A stretch of 64,000 nt of DNA, taken from NCBI GenBank assembly GCA_034387635.1, contig JAOANU010000012.1, forward strand, positions 62,001 to 126,000. Direction: 5' to 3'. Shown here in pieces: positions 12,682-22,728 of the stretch. A program made the position numbers and the translations under genes. Source of the DNA: Rhodosporidiobolus odoratus (lineage: Eukaryota; Basidiomycota; Microbotryomycetes; Sporidiobolales; Sporidiobolaceae). The notes under the pieces are model-generated. The model was not told the DNA's origin and did not search any database. It saw only the letters and a list, made by a program, of their open reading frames with translations. Within the stretch, counting starts at the first letter, position 1; each line of letters begins with the position of its first letter.

Positions 12682-13472
12682 GCTGTCTAGACTAGCCTAT
12701 GGGCTCGCAGTGTACTGCTTTGGGGAGTGTTGAGGGTTGCAAGTTGAAGTGATGAGGGGGAGCGGACGTGGAGTCGCTTTCGAGCAGCCGTTCCAACGCG
12801 AGGTGGGGGCCGGGGCAAGTGCGGTGGAACGTAGAGTGCGTGTAAGCAGCTAAGCTGGTGCCTGTAAAGCGAGAAGAGCCGGCAACAACAGCGAGATGCG
12901 ACAGCCGCTGCCAACGCACAAATTAAACTGCAATAACACAACTCTCACCTGGAACAGCTGCTTCAGGGACTCTGGACGTGTTCTAGGTCTGTCTATGTGG
13001 TTCAGACGTCTCTCAGCGCCTCTAGCAGTGAGAGACGAGAGCTGGTTTTTCGGGTTTTCTTCTCTTTCCGTTCCGTGTTCCAGGTCGCTCGTCTCGCACG
13101 CTTCTAGGTAGGTAAATCGAGCCTGTGCAAGTCATACAGGCACCTCAGCTCCGCACAGCGCTCTTCTCCGGCTCGCTCAGCTCGACGCCGCCTCTCCGAA
13201 TCGCCTTCGCTCTGCATACTTACAAACGCCTGACAAACCTGCCGATCTGCATCAAGCGAGGCTCTGACTAGCACAAAAGACATCACAACTGACTCTTTAC
13301 CCCCTCCGCCCCTTCCCTTGCCCGCCACCCGCTCCTCGCCGCTTGCATCTGTCCTTCGACCGCCGTCTCCCTCTCCTCACATCTTCCTTTCCAGCCTCGG
13401 CAGCTTTAGTGCCCCTTTCGTCCCTCGCACACCCTTCTTTACACCGTCTCTGCCCCCGTCACCACCTCTGTC
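12682..13472. promoter_or_regulatory. Divergent promoter region, COP1 / RPB10
   Basis: 791 bp between divergent housekeeping genes. The stretch before RPB10 (about 13,310-13,470) is strongly pyrimidine-rich, typical of promoters and 5' UTRs in these fungi. No gene was supported. Confidence 0.5.
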
Positions 13473-14048
13473 ATGATCGTGAGCCCTCTTTCTCCGTCCC
13501 TTCCCAACTCTGCGTTTGCTGACCCTTCCCTGTGCAGATTCCCGTCCGCTGCTTCAGTTGCGCAAGTCAACTCCAGCCCCTCGACAGATCAAGCGATTCG
13601 TACTGACTGCGTGCGCCGTCCACAGGGCAAGGTTGTCGGTGACCGATGGACAGCCTAGTAAGCTCTCCCCCTGACCTGTCCTCTGTCAACCCCACTCGCC
13701 CCTCTGACCATGCCGTTTATCTCCCTGCAGCCTCTCCCTCCTCGAAGCCGGTCACTCGGAAGGAGAAGCCCTTGACGGTTTAGGCCTCAAGCGGTATTGC
13801 TGCAGGAGGATGGTCTTGACCCACGTCGACTTGATCGAAAAGCTGTTGCACTGTGCGTCGCAACTCTCTAGTCTTCTCCCCTCTTTTGTGTGCTACTGAC
13901 AATCCGACTCCCCGCAGACAACCGTGAGCTTCACTACTCGCCGCCTCACCCTTCTCCTTTCCGCTCGCCGTCGTTGTCCTCTGCTTCTGGGTCCCTGACT
14001 TACCCTTGCCTTGTACCCGCAGCGATGGAGCGCCGAAATGCCGCATAG
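13473..14048 (+). CDS. RPB10: RNA polymerase I/II/III subunit Rpb10 (ABC10-beta)
   Basis: Small zinc-binding subunit shared by all three nuclear RNA polymerases. Six exons (13473-13478, 13538-13561, 13626-13657, 13731-13852, 13918-13923, 14023-14048) give 71 residues, close to the roughly 70 of yeast and human. Seen: the CxxC zinc ligands in [15 protein letters not shown], then GEALDGLGL, the second Cys pair in KRYCCRRM, and [15 protein letters not shown]. Two exons are 6 nt long: the first coding exon (Met-Ile) and an internal microexon. Intron 2 appears to be a GC-AG intron (donor GCAAGT at 13562) because Cys-Gly must join across it. Splice choices are supported by near-identity to the family. 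Confidence 0.93.
13918..13923 (+). other. RPB10: 6-nt microexon of RPB10
   Basis: ACAACC lies between an acceptor (CCCGCAG) and a donor (GTGAGC). It completes Tyr and supplies Asn and the first base of Pro in the conserved LL-x-Y-N-P end of Rpb10. Skipping it would keep frame but give LLHSMER, losing Tyr-Asn-Pro. Confidence 0.8.
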
Positions 14049-14532
14049 TCTTCGTTTGGGGAACCGAGATGACGTGCTTGCCTAGAATTCGAGGTAAGCC
14101 TTCTTTTCCTTGTCCGCTTGCTTCAATTCGCCTCATGTTCCCCGGTACCCTCCAATCCGTCGGCGTCACTGCCTTGCTGCTCGTGGTACTCGTGGTACTC
14201 GTGATAGTCGCCGTGAGCTGCAGGCTGACGATCTATGTTTATCCAGGGTGATTCGACATTGAGACTTCCTCGGTAGCTGCGTGTCGAGCTGCTGAGGCTG
14301 TAATGCTGTACTCTTACGCTTGCGCCAATCGCTTCAGGGGAATGTACCACAGGTCAGGTGAGATAGTGCACGACCTAGACTGGCTAACCTCGGTCGTCTG
14401 GCTCAATCTGTGCTTCTACAGCTGGGCTATGTGTACAGCCGATCGGGCATACTTCACTTTCCGTCCTACAGAGTCAAGAGTCATGACTCCTCTACAGCTC
14501 AGCCCTCAAGTGCCAGTCTCTGCTTGCGAAAC
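14049..14532. other. Intergenic, convergent RPB10 / deaminase
   Basis: 484 bp between two converging genes. Nothing coding was supported. A short direct repeat of CTCGTGGTA occurs around 14,180 and appears trivial. Confidence 0.45.
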
Positions 14533-15756
14533 TCAAGCCAACGGAATCCCCACTTTCCCTTTCCCACTCAAATACCCCTCACTCAAACCTCCATAAACCC
14601 CCTTGACCCTCTCTACCAACGCTTGCAGTTCCTCCCTCTCTTTCTCATCCTCGACCTGGGAGATCAACTCGGCGATGGAGGAGGAAGAGAAGAATTTGTT
14701 GGTTTTGTTGTACAAAGGTCGGCGAGAGAGTTCTGAAGGGGACTCGGAGGGACAGAGGGAGGAGACGCGGAAGCTGTAGGACGTCTCATGGTCAGGTTCG
14801 TCCTCAGAGATGGGCGCCTATATCGAGATGACCAGAGGCAAAGTAGGGGTGAGAGGGGAGAAGCCAGGGCGGGGAGGTACAGCTGAGAAGGCCACTTCGA
14901 TCTTCCTTCTTCAGCGTCCGTAGGAAGATTGACTCACACTTCCTCCAGGATAGCAATATCGTGCGGAATACTGAACGCGTCTCGGGTGTCCTCGTACGTG
15001 AAGAGGTAATAAAACTCTTTCCAGCCGCCTGCGATTCAATCCGAGAACAGCAATATCAGCTGCCCATGATTGCTCAAAGACCGCCTGTCGGGAGTGGAAG
15101 AGACGCACCCCAGGTGATGCCGGAAAGACCTGTCTCGGGCCGCAAAGGTTGATGAAAAGCGCGCGTGGAAGGAGGAAAAGCCGGTCGAAATTAGCCGACT
15201 CAGACAGAGAAGCCCTGCAGAGGAGGACAGCAGTACGCACACAAGCTACACGGCTCGTGTGTCGCGAAGAAGACGGTGTCCTTTGCTTCGGGCCGCTCGT
15301 CGCGAGGGATACTGTAGAATTGCTGGATCGTCTGGATCTCGCCATGCTGCAGAGGAAGACCCAGTCTTGTCAGTATACGACAATCTTCCTCGTGTTTTCT
15401 GTGAGTAGCCCCTCTCGGTCGGGGTCGATATACAGGAAGGAAGGAGGAGCGGCGGTGGGTCGAGAAATGGGAAGAAAAGACGCTTGAAGCAATCCTGTCA
15501 AAGAGTCACACATCCCAGACTCGACAAGTAAGAGTCGGCTTACCAGTAAAGGACTCTCCATCTCCGTGTTTGTTCCGACTGTAACCTCCTGCAGGTCTAC
15601 CACCCCATCCTTTCCTTCTTTCGGCAAGAAAACGGCCGCGCCAAAGACCTTGCTACCGCTTTCGACTCCGGCCTGAGTGAGTGGAATGATCGAGTTGAGG
15701 GTTGAGTTGAGAAAGGTGCGGGCTAGGAGGGCCGGAGATGGAAGCTGAGTGGCCAT
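14533..15756 (-). CDS. Cytidine/deoxycytidylate deaminase-fold protein
   Basis: Predicted zinc-dependent deaminase of the CMP/dCMP superfamily; the substrate cannot be told from sequence. Exon 1 (15756-15544) encodes MATQLPSPALLARTFLNS, KVFGAAVFLPKEG and EMESPLL. The next exon opens HGEIQTIQQFYSIP, supplying the His-x-Glu catalytic motif. The PCxxC zinc motif, HEPCSLCLSGITWGGWKEF, is assembled from three short exons. FYYLFTYEDTRDAFSIPHD follows, then a C-terminal exon with SYSFRV, NKTNKFFSSSSIAEL and a charged helix ending at 14533. The junction into this last exon is uncertain: a GTGTGA donor keeps phase. All catalytic residues are present. Confidence 0.8.
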
Positions 15757-16371
15757 GGTGAGCCGGGCAAGGTGAAAGAGGGCGGAGAGGAGAGGCGTCG
15801 ACGTAGCACGTGCGCGTGTGCGGTATTCTCCGTGTACTTCGAGACTGGCACTCAGAGGGTACGACTGCTAAGAGTGAATCTGCAAAGTATCGTCGAAGGG
15901 AGAAAGGGCGAGAAATCGATCGGCCGATAGCAGAGCGGGAAAGGCGGAGCTGCATTGTATCGAGCGGCGAAGAGGACAGACAGCGCCAGAGCAGCAGGGA
16001 GCGTTCGACGGCTCGCTCTGGTCCTGTGCAGCCGTGTACGCCGACCAGCGGCTCAGGAAGACCAATAGACAGGACGATCCGGCGTCTTCTCTCTGTGCCC
16101 GACGGCGTTCGCACTCTGAGTCTCGTCTATAAAGTGCTGCTGCTGCTACTTAGCCAAGAGTCCGCTACAGGGTGGCAGGAGCGAGCGAAGACAAGTATGT
16201 ACAATCTGCTTCCTTCCCTCCGTTCCTTCCCCCTCTCCGTCTTCCTCTTCTAGTCTCGACCCCTTCGGATCCCTCCGCTCAAAGCACCCTGCTACTCCCC
16301 GGTCCTCTACCTCCTTCGCCAACCGATTTCAACCTGAACAACGTGGATCTCCCTACTCCGAAGATCGCCTT
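15757..16371. other. Intergenic between deaminase and RBG1
   Basis: 615 bp between two minus-strand genes. It should hold the deaminase promoter and the RBG1 3' UTR. No gene or repeat was seen. Confidence 0.45.
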
Positions 16372-18837
16372 TTATCGCTTGACGAGGCGGACGACTGAGT
16401 TACGAGGGCGAGAGTCAGCGACGATAGCCCGCGCACCAGCAGGTAGGACAAGAAAATAACGTACCGTCCTCATCGCCAAGGACATGGTCGAGACCAACCT
16501 TCTGTCCCCTCGAGTGTTTTACCGAGCTGCCCCAAACCATACTGTACCTGCCGAGGGCGAAGAGGTTGATGTCAGACGACATGTGCGCCAGCGACGGTAC
16601 AAAGGGGCAGACTATGGATCTTACTTGAGCTGCTTCGCAATCTCCTTGTGAATGCTGTTACAGACTGCACACACGAGAAAGAGGGATCAGCATGCTCAGC
16701 GGCGCGCCTGAAAGCGCCCGGACGTACAGTCTTCAACGGTACTCGCGCTCCTGCGCAGGACGACGGGAGCTGTGTAGTCCGGCTCCTTTGCTCCTCGAGG
16801 CAACGTGTAAACGCGAGTCAAGCTACCGCGACCAAACAAAAGTTCAGCAAGGTAGGAGTGCACAGGAAAGAAAGAAAGCGCACGCCAGCTTCTCCCACAT
16901 AGTCTGGTTGAGATGCGAAGAAGATCAGTGAGTAAGGACAGAAGAAACCGACAAATAAGCAGAACGTACGTCGATGAGCCTGTTAAGCAAGACGAATCAG
17001 CGAATTAGCTCGCTCGTAGCGAGCAAAAGGGGGGGTACGTACTCGTCGATGTTCAGCCATTCCTTAACTGAAATCGGTACAGCGTTTGGGATCCTGTACA
17101 GCAAGCTGAAAAGTGGAGAACTCCATCAGCTCGAGATGAGCACACACCGGGTCAAGATGACCTACTCAAGCTCTTCGATCGAGATAGCATCTACGCGAAT
17201 AGAAAGGTCAGTGGTCATTCCCAGAACTGTGGAGGTATGAGCGAAAAGGGCGAGAGGCGCGTGTCCAGAGAAGCTGGTTGCTTGCAGGCGGTCGCGAGAC
17301 ATGGAACGGGACGTACCGATCTTGTTCAGAACGTAGACCGCAGGAATGTACACTCGTCCACCCTCGACAACATCGATGAATTCGTCCAAAGACGGATCGC
17401 AACGGATGTGCACGTCCGCGTTGGCCATCCTGTACTCTCCCATGACGGCTTTGATCTCTTCGTGGGTGATCTTGGTAAGCGGCTGAATGTTGGTGATGGC
17501 GATACCGCCCTTGTCCTTCTTCTTGATCGAGATGTTCGGAGGCGACTTGTTGAGCCGGATACCGAAACCTTCGAGTTCGTTTTCGATGATGGCCTTATCT
17601 CCGAGGGGTTTCATGACGTCAAGTACGATGAAGATGCAGTGACAGGTACGGGCGACTGCAGGGGGTTAGGTGAGCTGTCTTGGCACTGATAGAGTAGAAA
17701 AGGATGGAACGCACCAGCAATAACCTGACGACCTCGACCCTTACCATCCTTAGCACCTTCAATGATTCCGGGCAAATCGAGAATCTGTACCGGAGCGCCG
17801 TGAACGGTGAGGGTACCGGGGACACTGCAAGCAAACAGTAGCAGATGAGCAAGTCGTTCTGTTGCCATTGCGAAGGCTCTGGGGCGATGACGCACGTGGT
17901 AAGAGTAGCTGTAAAGATGAAAGTGGGTCAGGCTTGCAGAAGAATGCAAGGCGAAAGAGCAAGACGTACTGAACTCGTATGCAGCCGCAACGGACTCGGT
18001 GCCCGTCAATCCACTCATCAAACTAGACTTTCCGACGGATGGAAAGCCGCTGCGGGGTGATTGTGTTGGTCAATTATGCCAGCGGGGGCATAGATGAGAG
18101 AGGGGGCAAACACGAATCCGACTGAAGCTATACCGCTGCAGGGTTAATCTCGTCAGTTTCAAGCGAAGGTGAATGTTCGCGGAAAACCGCTCTTACGTTC
18201 GCGCGACATCGAACCCGAGCCCGCCGCCGCCACCACCACCGCTTGTCGGAGTCAAGAGCTCACGCTTCAGCTTGGCGAGTTTGGCTTTCAGCTGACCCCT
18301 GCAGGCGAAGTCAAGGAAACTCTCGTCAGCATTGATGGTCTTCCTCAGTTTGACGCCTATTGGACGTGCTCGAGAACCGGAAGCGGGAAGGGCCACGTGC
18401 GGGCAGTACAGTTCGAACGGGAAGAACAGGCTGATTCTTTTCCCTTGCACCAGGGTACCGTACACCTGGGATGAAGGAGACATGACTCACAAATGGTAGC
18501 TGGTGGCTTTGTTCTTTTGCGTCCTCGCCTGTCATGTCGCACAAGGAGAACCAAGTCAGCGAAGTAGAGGCGACCGGGGAATGAAGGGTGTGACGTTTGG
18601 TCGACGAGCTGCTGGCTACGGCTGCGTGTGCACCAACGACCGCGTCCAGGTGTTGCTGAAACACCTCGACGGAAGCGCATCGCGCCAGCGTTTTATAAGG
18701 CGAGAGGCGAGAGGGCAGGAAACCGGAAGTACCATCCTGTCAACGACGAGGGTCAGCATTGCCGCCATGCAAGTCGGGAGGGGGCCTGCTACGTACTCAT
18801 CCTCAATCAGCTTAATCCTCTCTACAATGGTACTCAT
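16372..18837 (-). CDS. RBG1: DRG-family GTPase Rbg1
   Basis: Developmentally regulated GTP-binding protein; the family binds translating ribosomes with a Tma46/DFRP1 partner. Seen from the N-terminus at 18837: [33 protein letters not shown] (G1 P-loop), a TTLTTVPG segment, [20 protein letters not shown] (G3 DxxG), the DRG-specific block [27 protein letters not shown] (G4 region), and a TGS domain with [40 protein letters not shown] and DEDVVRLVKR. Introns are very dense, with exons as short as 10, 13, 20 and 25 nt, each verified by phase and conservation. The last exon encodes only VRLVKR and the stop. Confidence 0.93.
16970..16979 (-). other. RBG1: 10-nt microexon of RBG1
   Basis: GCTCATCGAC is flanked by TTAACAG and GTACGT. 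It encodes Leu-Ile-Asp in ELIDTMWEKLA and completes a split Glu codon from the exon before. Flanking exons join in phase only with it included. Confidence 0.85.
17896..17908 (-). other. RBG1: 13-nt microexon of RBG1
   Basis: CTACTCTTACCAC is flanked by TTTACAG and GTGCGT. It encodes the Thr-Leu-Thr-Thr stretch preceding VPG, the switch I region that is invariant in DRG GTPases. Confidence 0.88.
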
Positions 18838-21585
18838 GCTGGCAGTTACAAGCGGTCGAAGGAAAGTGCGGAGAGAAAGTTGCGACGGTTCGACGGAGGG
18901 ACCAAGATAGGTTGTACTCTGGTTGAATGCTTTGTTGACTTGTTCCGGATGTTGTCAGGTGCACAGCGACTGTTCAGCGAGCCGAGAACGACAGCGGGTA
19001 ATGCGCGCGAAATCCAGTTCGGCCAATCAGATGGACAAAGGTAATCAATCCTAGTCTCATTTGCACAGATTACCTTTGCTGCAGCTCTATCTTCCGCCGT
19101 GCTCCTCTCGCTCCTTTGCGTCGACGAGCGCCAGTACAGCCATCGGGCCGCCATCTCGAGTCAGCTCTTCTGCTCTTGGATTGCCAAACTCTCGCGAAGA
19201 GCCTTTGACGGTTCACTTCTCCGCAAAGGTTCTTCCACATCAAATCCGCTCATTAGCGCGGCTCCAAGCAGTGGGAGGCTCGTCGCGGCGCGCCAGGTCG
19301 AATTTCTTAGCCCGACGGGTACTTCCTGGGAAATGGCGGCGATGCGCCATAGCCGGATCCGCCCTTTTGCCCTTTTCTTCCGCAACCTTTTTCCTTTTCC
19401 TCGCCCATTCACTGTTGTCCTGGGCGCCGACGTCGCTCGAGAGGCGTCCCAGCGACTGTGGTCACCATCGCGGCACACGGCAGTACGAGCTATGCACTAC
19501 GAGGAGTAAGCTGTCCTGCCTGGACGTGGCGACTTCTCTGCCGTTGCCTCTCCTTCCATGTCGCCATCTGCGAAACTTCCTCCTGAGCCAGGCTGATGCA
19601 GAGCTTTCGGGTGCTCTCCTTCGGCACGGTAACCACTGCCCTACCTGGAAGTCCCGCTGGTGTGTAGTAACGCCGCTTTCATTCGCATCTCGCTGCACCC
19701 TTCATGGCTACGCCACCGCATCCTCTTGCTGCTGCAAGCTTCTCCTCGCGCAAGTTCCATCTCGTTCGATTTGCGTAAGATATGTGCAGGCTCGCATGCC
19801 GCTATGATGCGTTTTCGCCTGCGAGCAGCAGACTGCTGCCGGGTTGCCATTGGGTCTTCGGGGTATCCCACTGCCTCGCCCTCCCTCCTTCTAACGCAAG
19901 ATACATACATACTCTATCGCCGGACTGCCGTGTCTACCGGGCAACAGCGGACATAGCAAGGACCATAGACGGCCCGACATTTCGACCTTCTCAAATTGCT
20001 TTTCCCCGAGCAAGTCGCTTTCTCTCCTCACTTCTGGCCGGTGGCTCCCGGATGGAGACGCTAGTGCTCCCCCATGGTGCGGCGTCACAAGTGTCCTACA
20101 CCGGCTCTGTCACATTCCTGCGTGCCATACTACCTTCCTCGCGAACATTCGTCTTTCGATACTCGCAATCTTTACTGTTCTCAAGGACGAGGTCGTCGGA
20201 ACTTCCGACCAAGTCTGCCCCCTCTGCAACCCTCACTGTGCTTGTCGCGCGAATTCTCCAACCTGGAACTCCACTTCCTCGGGGGTGCGATGGCTTGGAA
20301 TGGTGCAGTCGCAACGCCGTGAATTCGGTCTTGGTCACACACTGGTTGACTCAGATGGGACCTCACGGCTTGATACGACAAGCAGCCAGGGCTTTGGCAC
20401 CCAGACGCGCGGTGCAATCCCCGTTACTTGACAGCACAAAGCGATCGACTGGAGGGTTCGGACGTGGCCAGGGGCACCCCTCTGCAGACGGTTCCGCCCA
20501 GCGATTGAGGCCTTCCAGCCCGCGCGGCTTCGGGCAAAGGTGAGATCTCGACAAGCCGCAGGATGCAGGGAAAAAGCCGGAATTTGAACCCTTGGCGTCC
20601 ACCTTTCAGCCGACCAGGTATCCAAGCCATGACGAAGCTCTCAGTAAGTCGTTGTGAACTCAGCAACGGCTTCGGATGACCACGTACCGAGCCCTCGCCG
20701 CCTGCCAACACATCCTCCTTTTTTCGACGATGCCATCCTTTCACCAGATGGAGCCAATTTTTCGGTGCCGCCGTCATCAAGAGATCAAGTTACCTTGTAA
20801 AATGGCGTAGGGTCAGCCGGGTGAAAGAAGGTGAGTCTCAGAACGAAGAGTCTGCTGAATCGAGTGAGAGGAGTGAAGCTGTTACTCAGGCGAGATAGGT
20901 CAGAGAGTCGACGCGCGTGAGATAGCCGTAGACTGTAGCTGCCAATACCACGGGATCCTTGTAAAGTGAGACTCGAGGTGTGCAAAGGCTGGGAGAGGAG
21001 AGCGAGGGAGGGTCGAAATGCGTTCGCGGTCTTGCACCGCTCACACTCGCTTATAACAGATCGGATGGGTAAGGCAACCCTTTCAGTCGGCATAGTCTGC
21101 CCGTACGACTAGCCCAACTTGCACCCTAGCGGGATCGAGGTCCGCCCTTGATGTTTTGCCTTCGACGAATATACGCCGTCCGCTCGCCCTCTACACGACG
21201 CGAGGACATACGCCGTTGATGTTCACCGGCGCTGAGGAGGAGTGGGCAGGGCGGGCCTAGGTCGGACGAGCATGGGAGAGGACCGGCCGTCAGGCGGAGG
21301 ATCTGGCAAGGTGCGGGTATGGCAGGGGGCGGCGCTCCTTTGCACTGCCGGGGCGCGGCAAACGTATGCATGCGAGAAGAGGGGCGATAGCAAGGTCGGC
21401 GAATTTCAGAATGCTGACCCATTTCTTCGCATTTATTCTTCCGTTCCCTCTACTTCCCGTCTCGTCGCGTCTTTCGTCTCCATTTTCTTCGTGCCGCCTC
21501 CTCATACCGCCTTTGCACAGCTCGGGGACACCAAAAGATTGAGGCGCAGTACGGTCTTTCCTGCATACTACCTTCACGATTATCG
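18838..21585. other. Gene-poor stretch of 2.7 kb
   Basis: The longest stretch without a supportable gene. Open frames of 248-253 codons occur on the plus strand (19061-19807 and 19782-20543), but their translations are rich in Ser, Arg, Leu and Cys with no recognisable domain, and overlapping frames on both strands are equally open. It may hold the RBG1 promoter, a long 5' leader or first exon of the ZNF706-like gene, or a noncoding transcript; the sequence alone does not decide. Confidence 0.4.
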
Positions 21586-22163
21586 ATGCGAAGCAGCGGA
21601 AAATTAGCATCCGTACCCTCTGACGCTTCCTTTCGCCTCGCCCTCGTATCTAGAAAGAAGAACCAGGCAAAGCTGGCCGCGGCAAAGGGTACGTCCAATG
21701 CACCTCCTCGGTACTTGCTAAGGACCGCTGACGATGCCTTTCCCATATCTCCCAATCTATTTGCTGCTTTCTACCTCCCTGCAATCCCTGCTCCTTCGCG
21801 TTCACGGCACCTTTCTTACACTGCTCCTAATCGACGTGACGATCCCCGAATGGGGAACTGGTCGTGCATCGCGTTGAACCCGACTCTTCTTTCTCGACCC
21901 GCTCCATCCGCATGATTGCAGGCGGTACGAGCAACCTGAAGACCCGCGCAGCGGGACTTCCTGTCAAGTGTCCTGTCTGCTTCACTCCCATGTCTGACTA
22001 CAAGAATTTCAAAGGTCCGTTCTCCCATTGCCGCACCCTGCAGCCGTTCGGCGGCGTCCTTCTGTCCCGTGCTCCCGTACTGACTCGCCCGTCTGCAGAA
22101 CATTTTGTGAACAAGCATGGTGGCAAGACACTACCGACGGAAGAAGAGGTGTCTGGAAAGTAG
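21586..22163 (+). CDS. ZNF706-like small zinc-finger protein
   Basis: Small C2H2 protein of the ZNF706 / At2g23090 family; function in fungi is unclear. Seen: a lysine-rich N-terminal stretch RKKNQAKLAAAKG, an intron 21689-21921, GTSNLKTRAAGLPVKCPVCF, an intron 22015-22098, then EHFVNKHGGKTLPTEE. The finger is Cys-x2-Cys...His-x4-His, as in ZNF706. With the start at 21586 the protein is 86 residues. The first 20 or so residues look unlike the family, so the true first exon may lie further upstream, with a junction at the acceptor TCTAG near 21653. The 3' part is secure. Confidence 0.75.
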
Positions 22164-22728
22164 CTTCATCAACGACCCCTTCTCGCTTAGACATTCTTCC
22201 GACTCCCTACACTGTACTTCTATCATGCTTCCGCCTCGAGATTTGCTGATCTTGCCCCGAGCTGGTCGTCAAGGCTCACAGACTGGCCAGTAACCACTGT
22301 CGGCAAGCTGCCGATGGAAGGGAATCCTGAATGGTCGGGTCTGTTGACGTCTCGCTGGCTTCGTTTCTCAACTTGCGACACCAGCCTTACCTATCTGTCG
22401 CTGACTTATGCTGGCTGCATTGCTCCTGGGAGGCACTGCCCCTTCGCGCGAACAAATGGGACGTCGCCCCTCGTGGCCCTGCAAGGGGGGAGGGGGCGAA
22501 AAAACGTCGACTTCGAGTATCATCTCGTTCGCTTGCCGCCTGTCAATCTGGCAGTAGCTTGATCACGGAAGACCCGTCCAGATGAAAAGAGCCTGCTGAC
22601 TGGACTTGGGACACCGCAAGACTGTGCCGCCTCGGTTTCTGCTCCGAGTCGGTTTTTGCTAATTCCTCCACTCTTCTTGCTCTCTCTCTCTCCCTCCTGC
22701 GCCTCATTCAAACGTTGCACAACACGCT
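22164..22728. other. Intergenic upstream of the decarboxylase-like gene
   Basis: 565 bp between two plus-strand genes. The last 80 bp are pyrimidine-rich (CTCTCTCTCC), as expected of a promoter or 5' UTR. No gene was supported. Confidence 0.45.

Noticed and set aside
14160..14220. CTCGTGGTA direct repeat as a functional element
   Set aside because: Only two short copies in an intergenic stretch; not distinguishable from chance.
19061..20543. Overlapping plus-strand open frames of 248 and 253 codons
   Set aside because: Translations show no domain or typical composition, and opposite-strand frames are equally open, as expected for GC-rich noncoding DNA.
20565..20650. Minus-strand GGTTCAAATTCC resembling a tRNA B box
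   Set aside because: The flanking 5-bp stem does not pair well, no acceptor stem or A box is found at the right distance.
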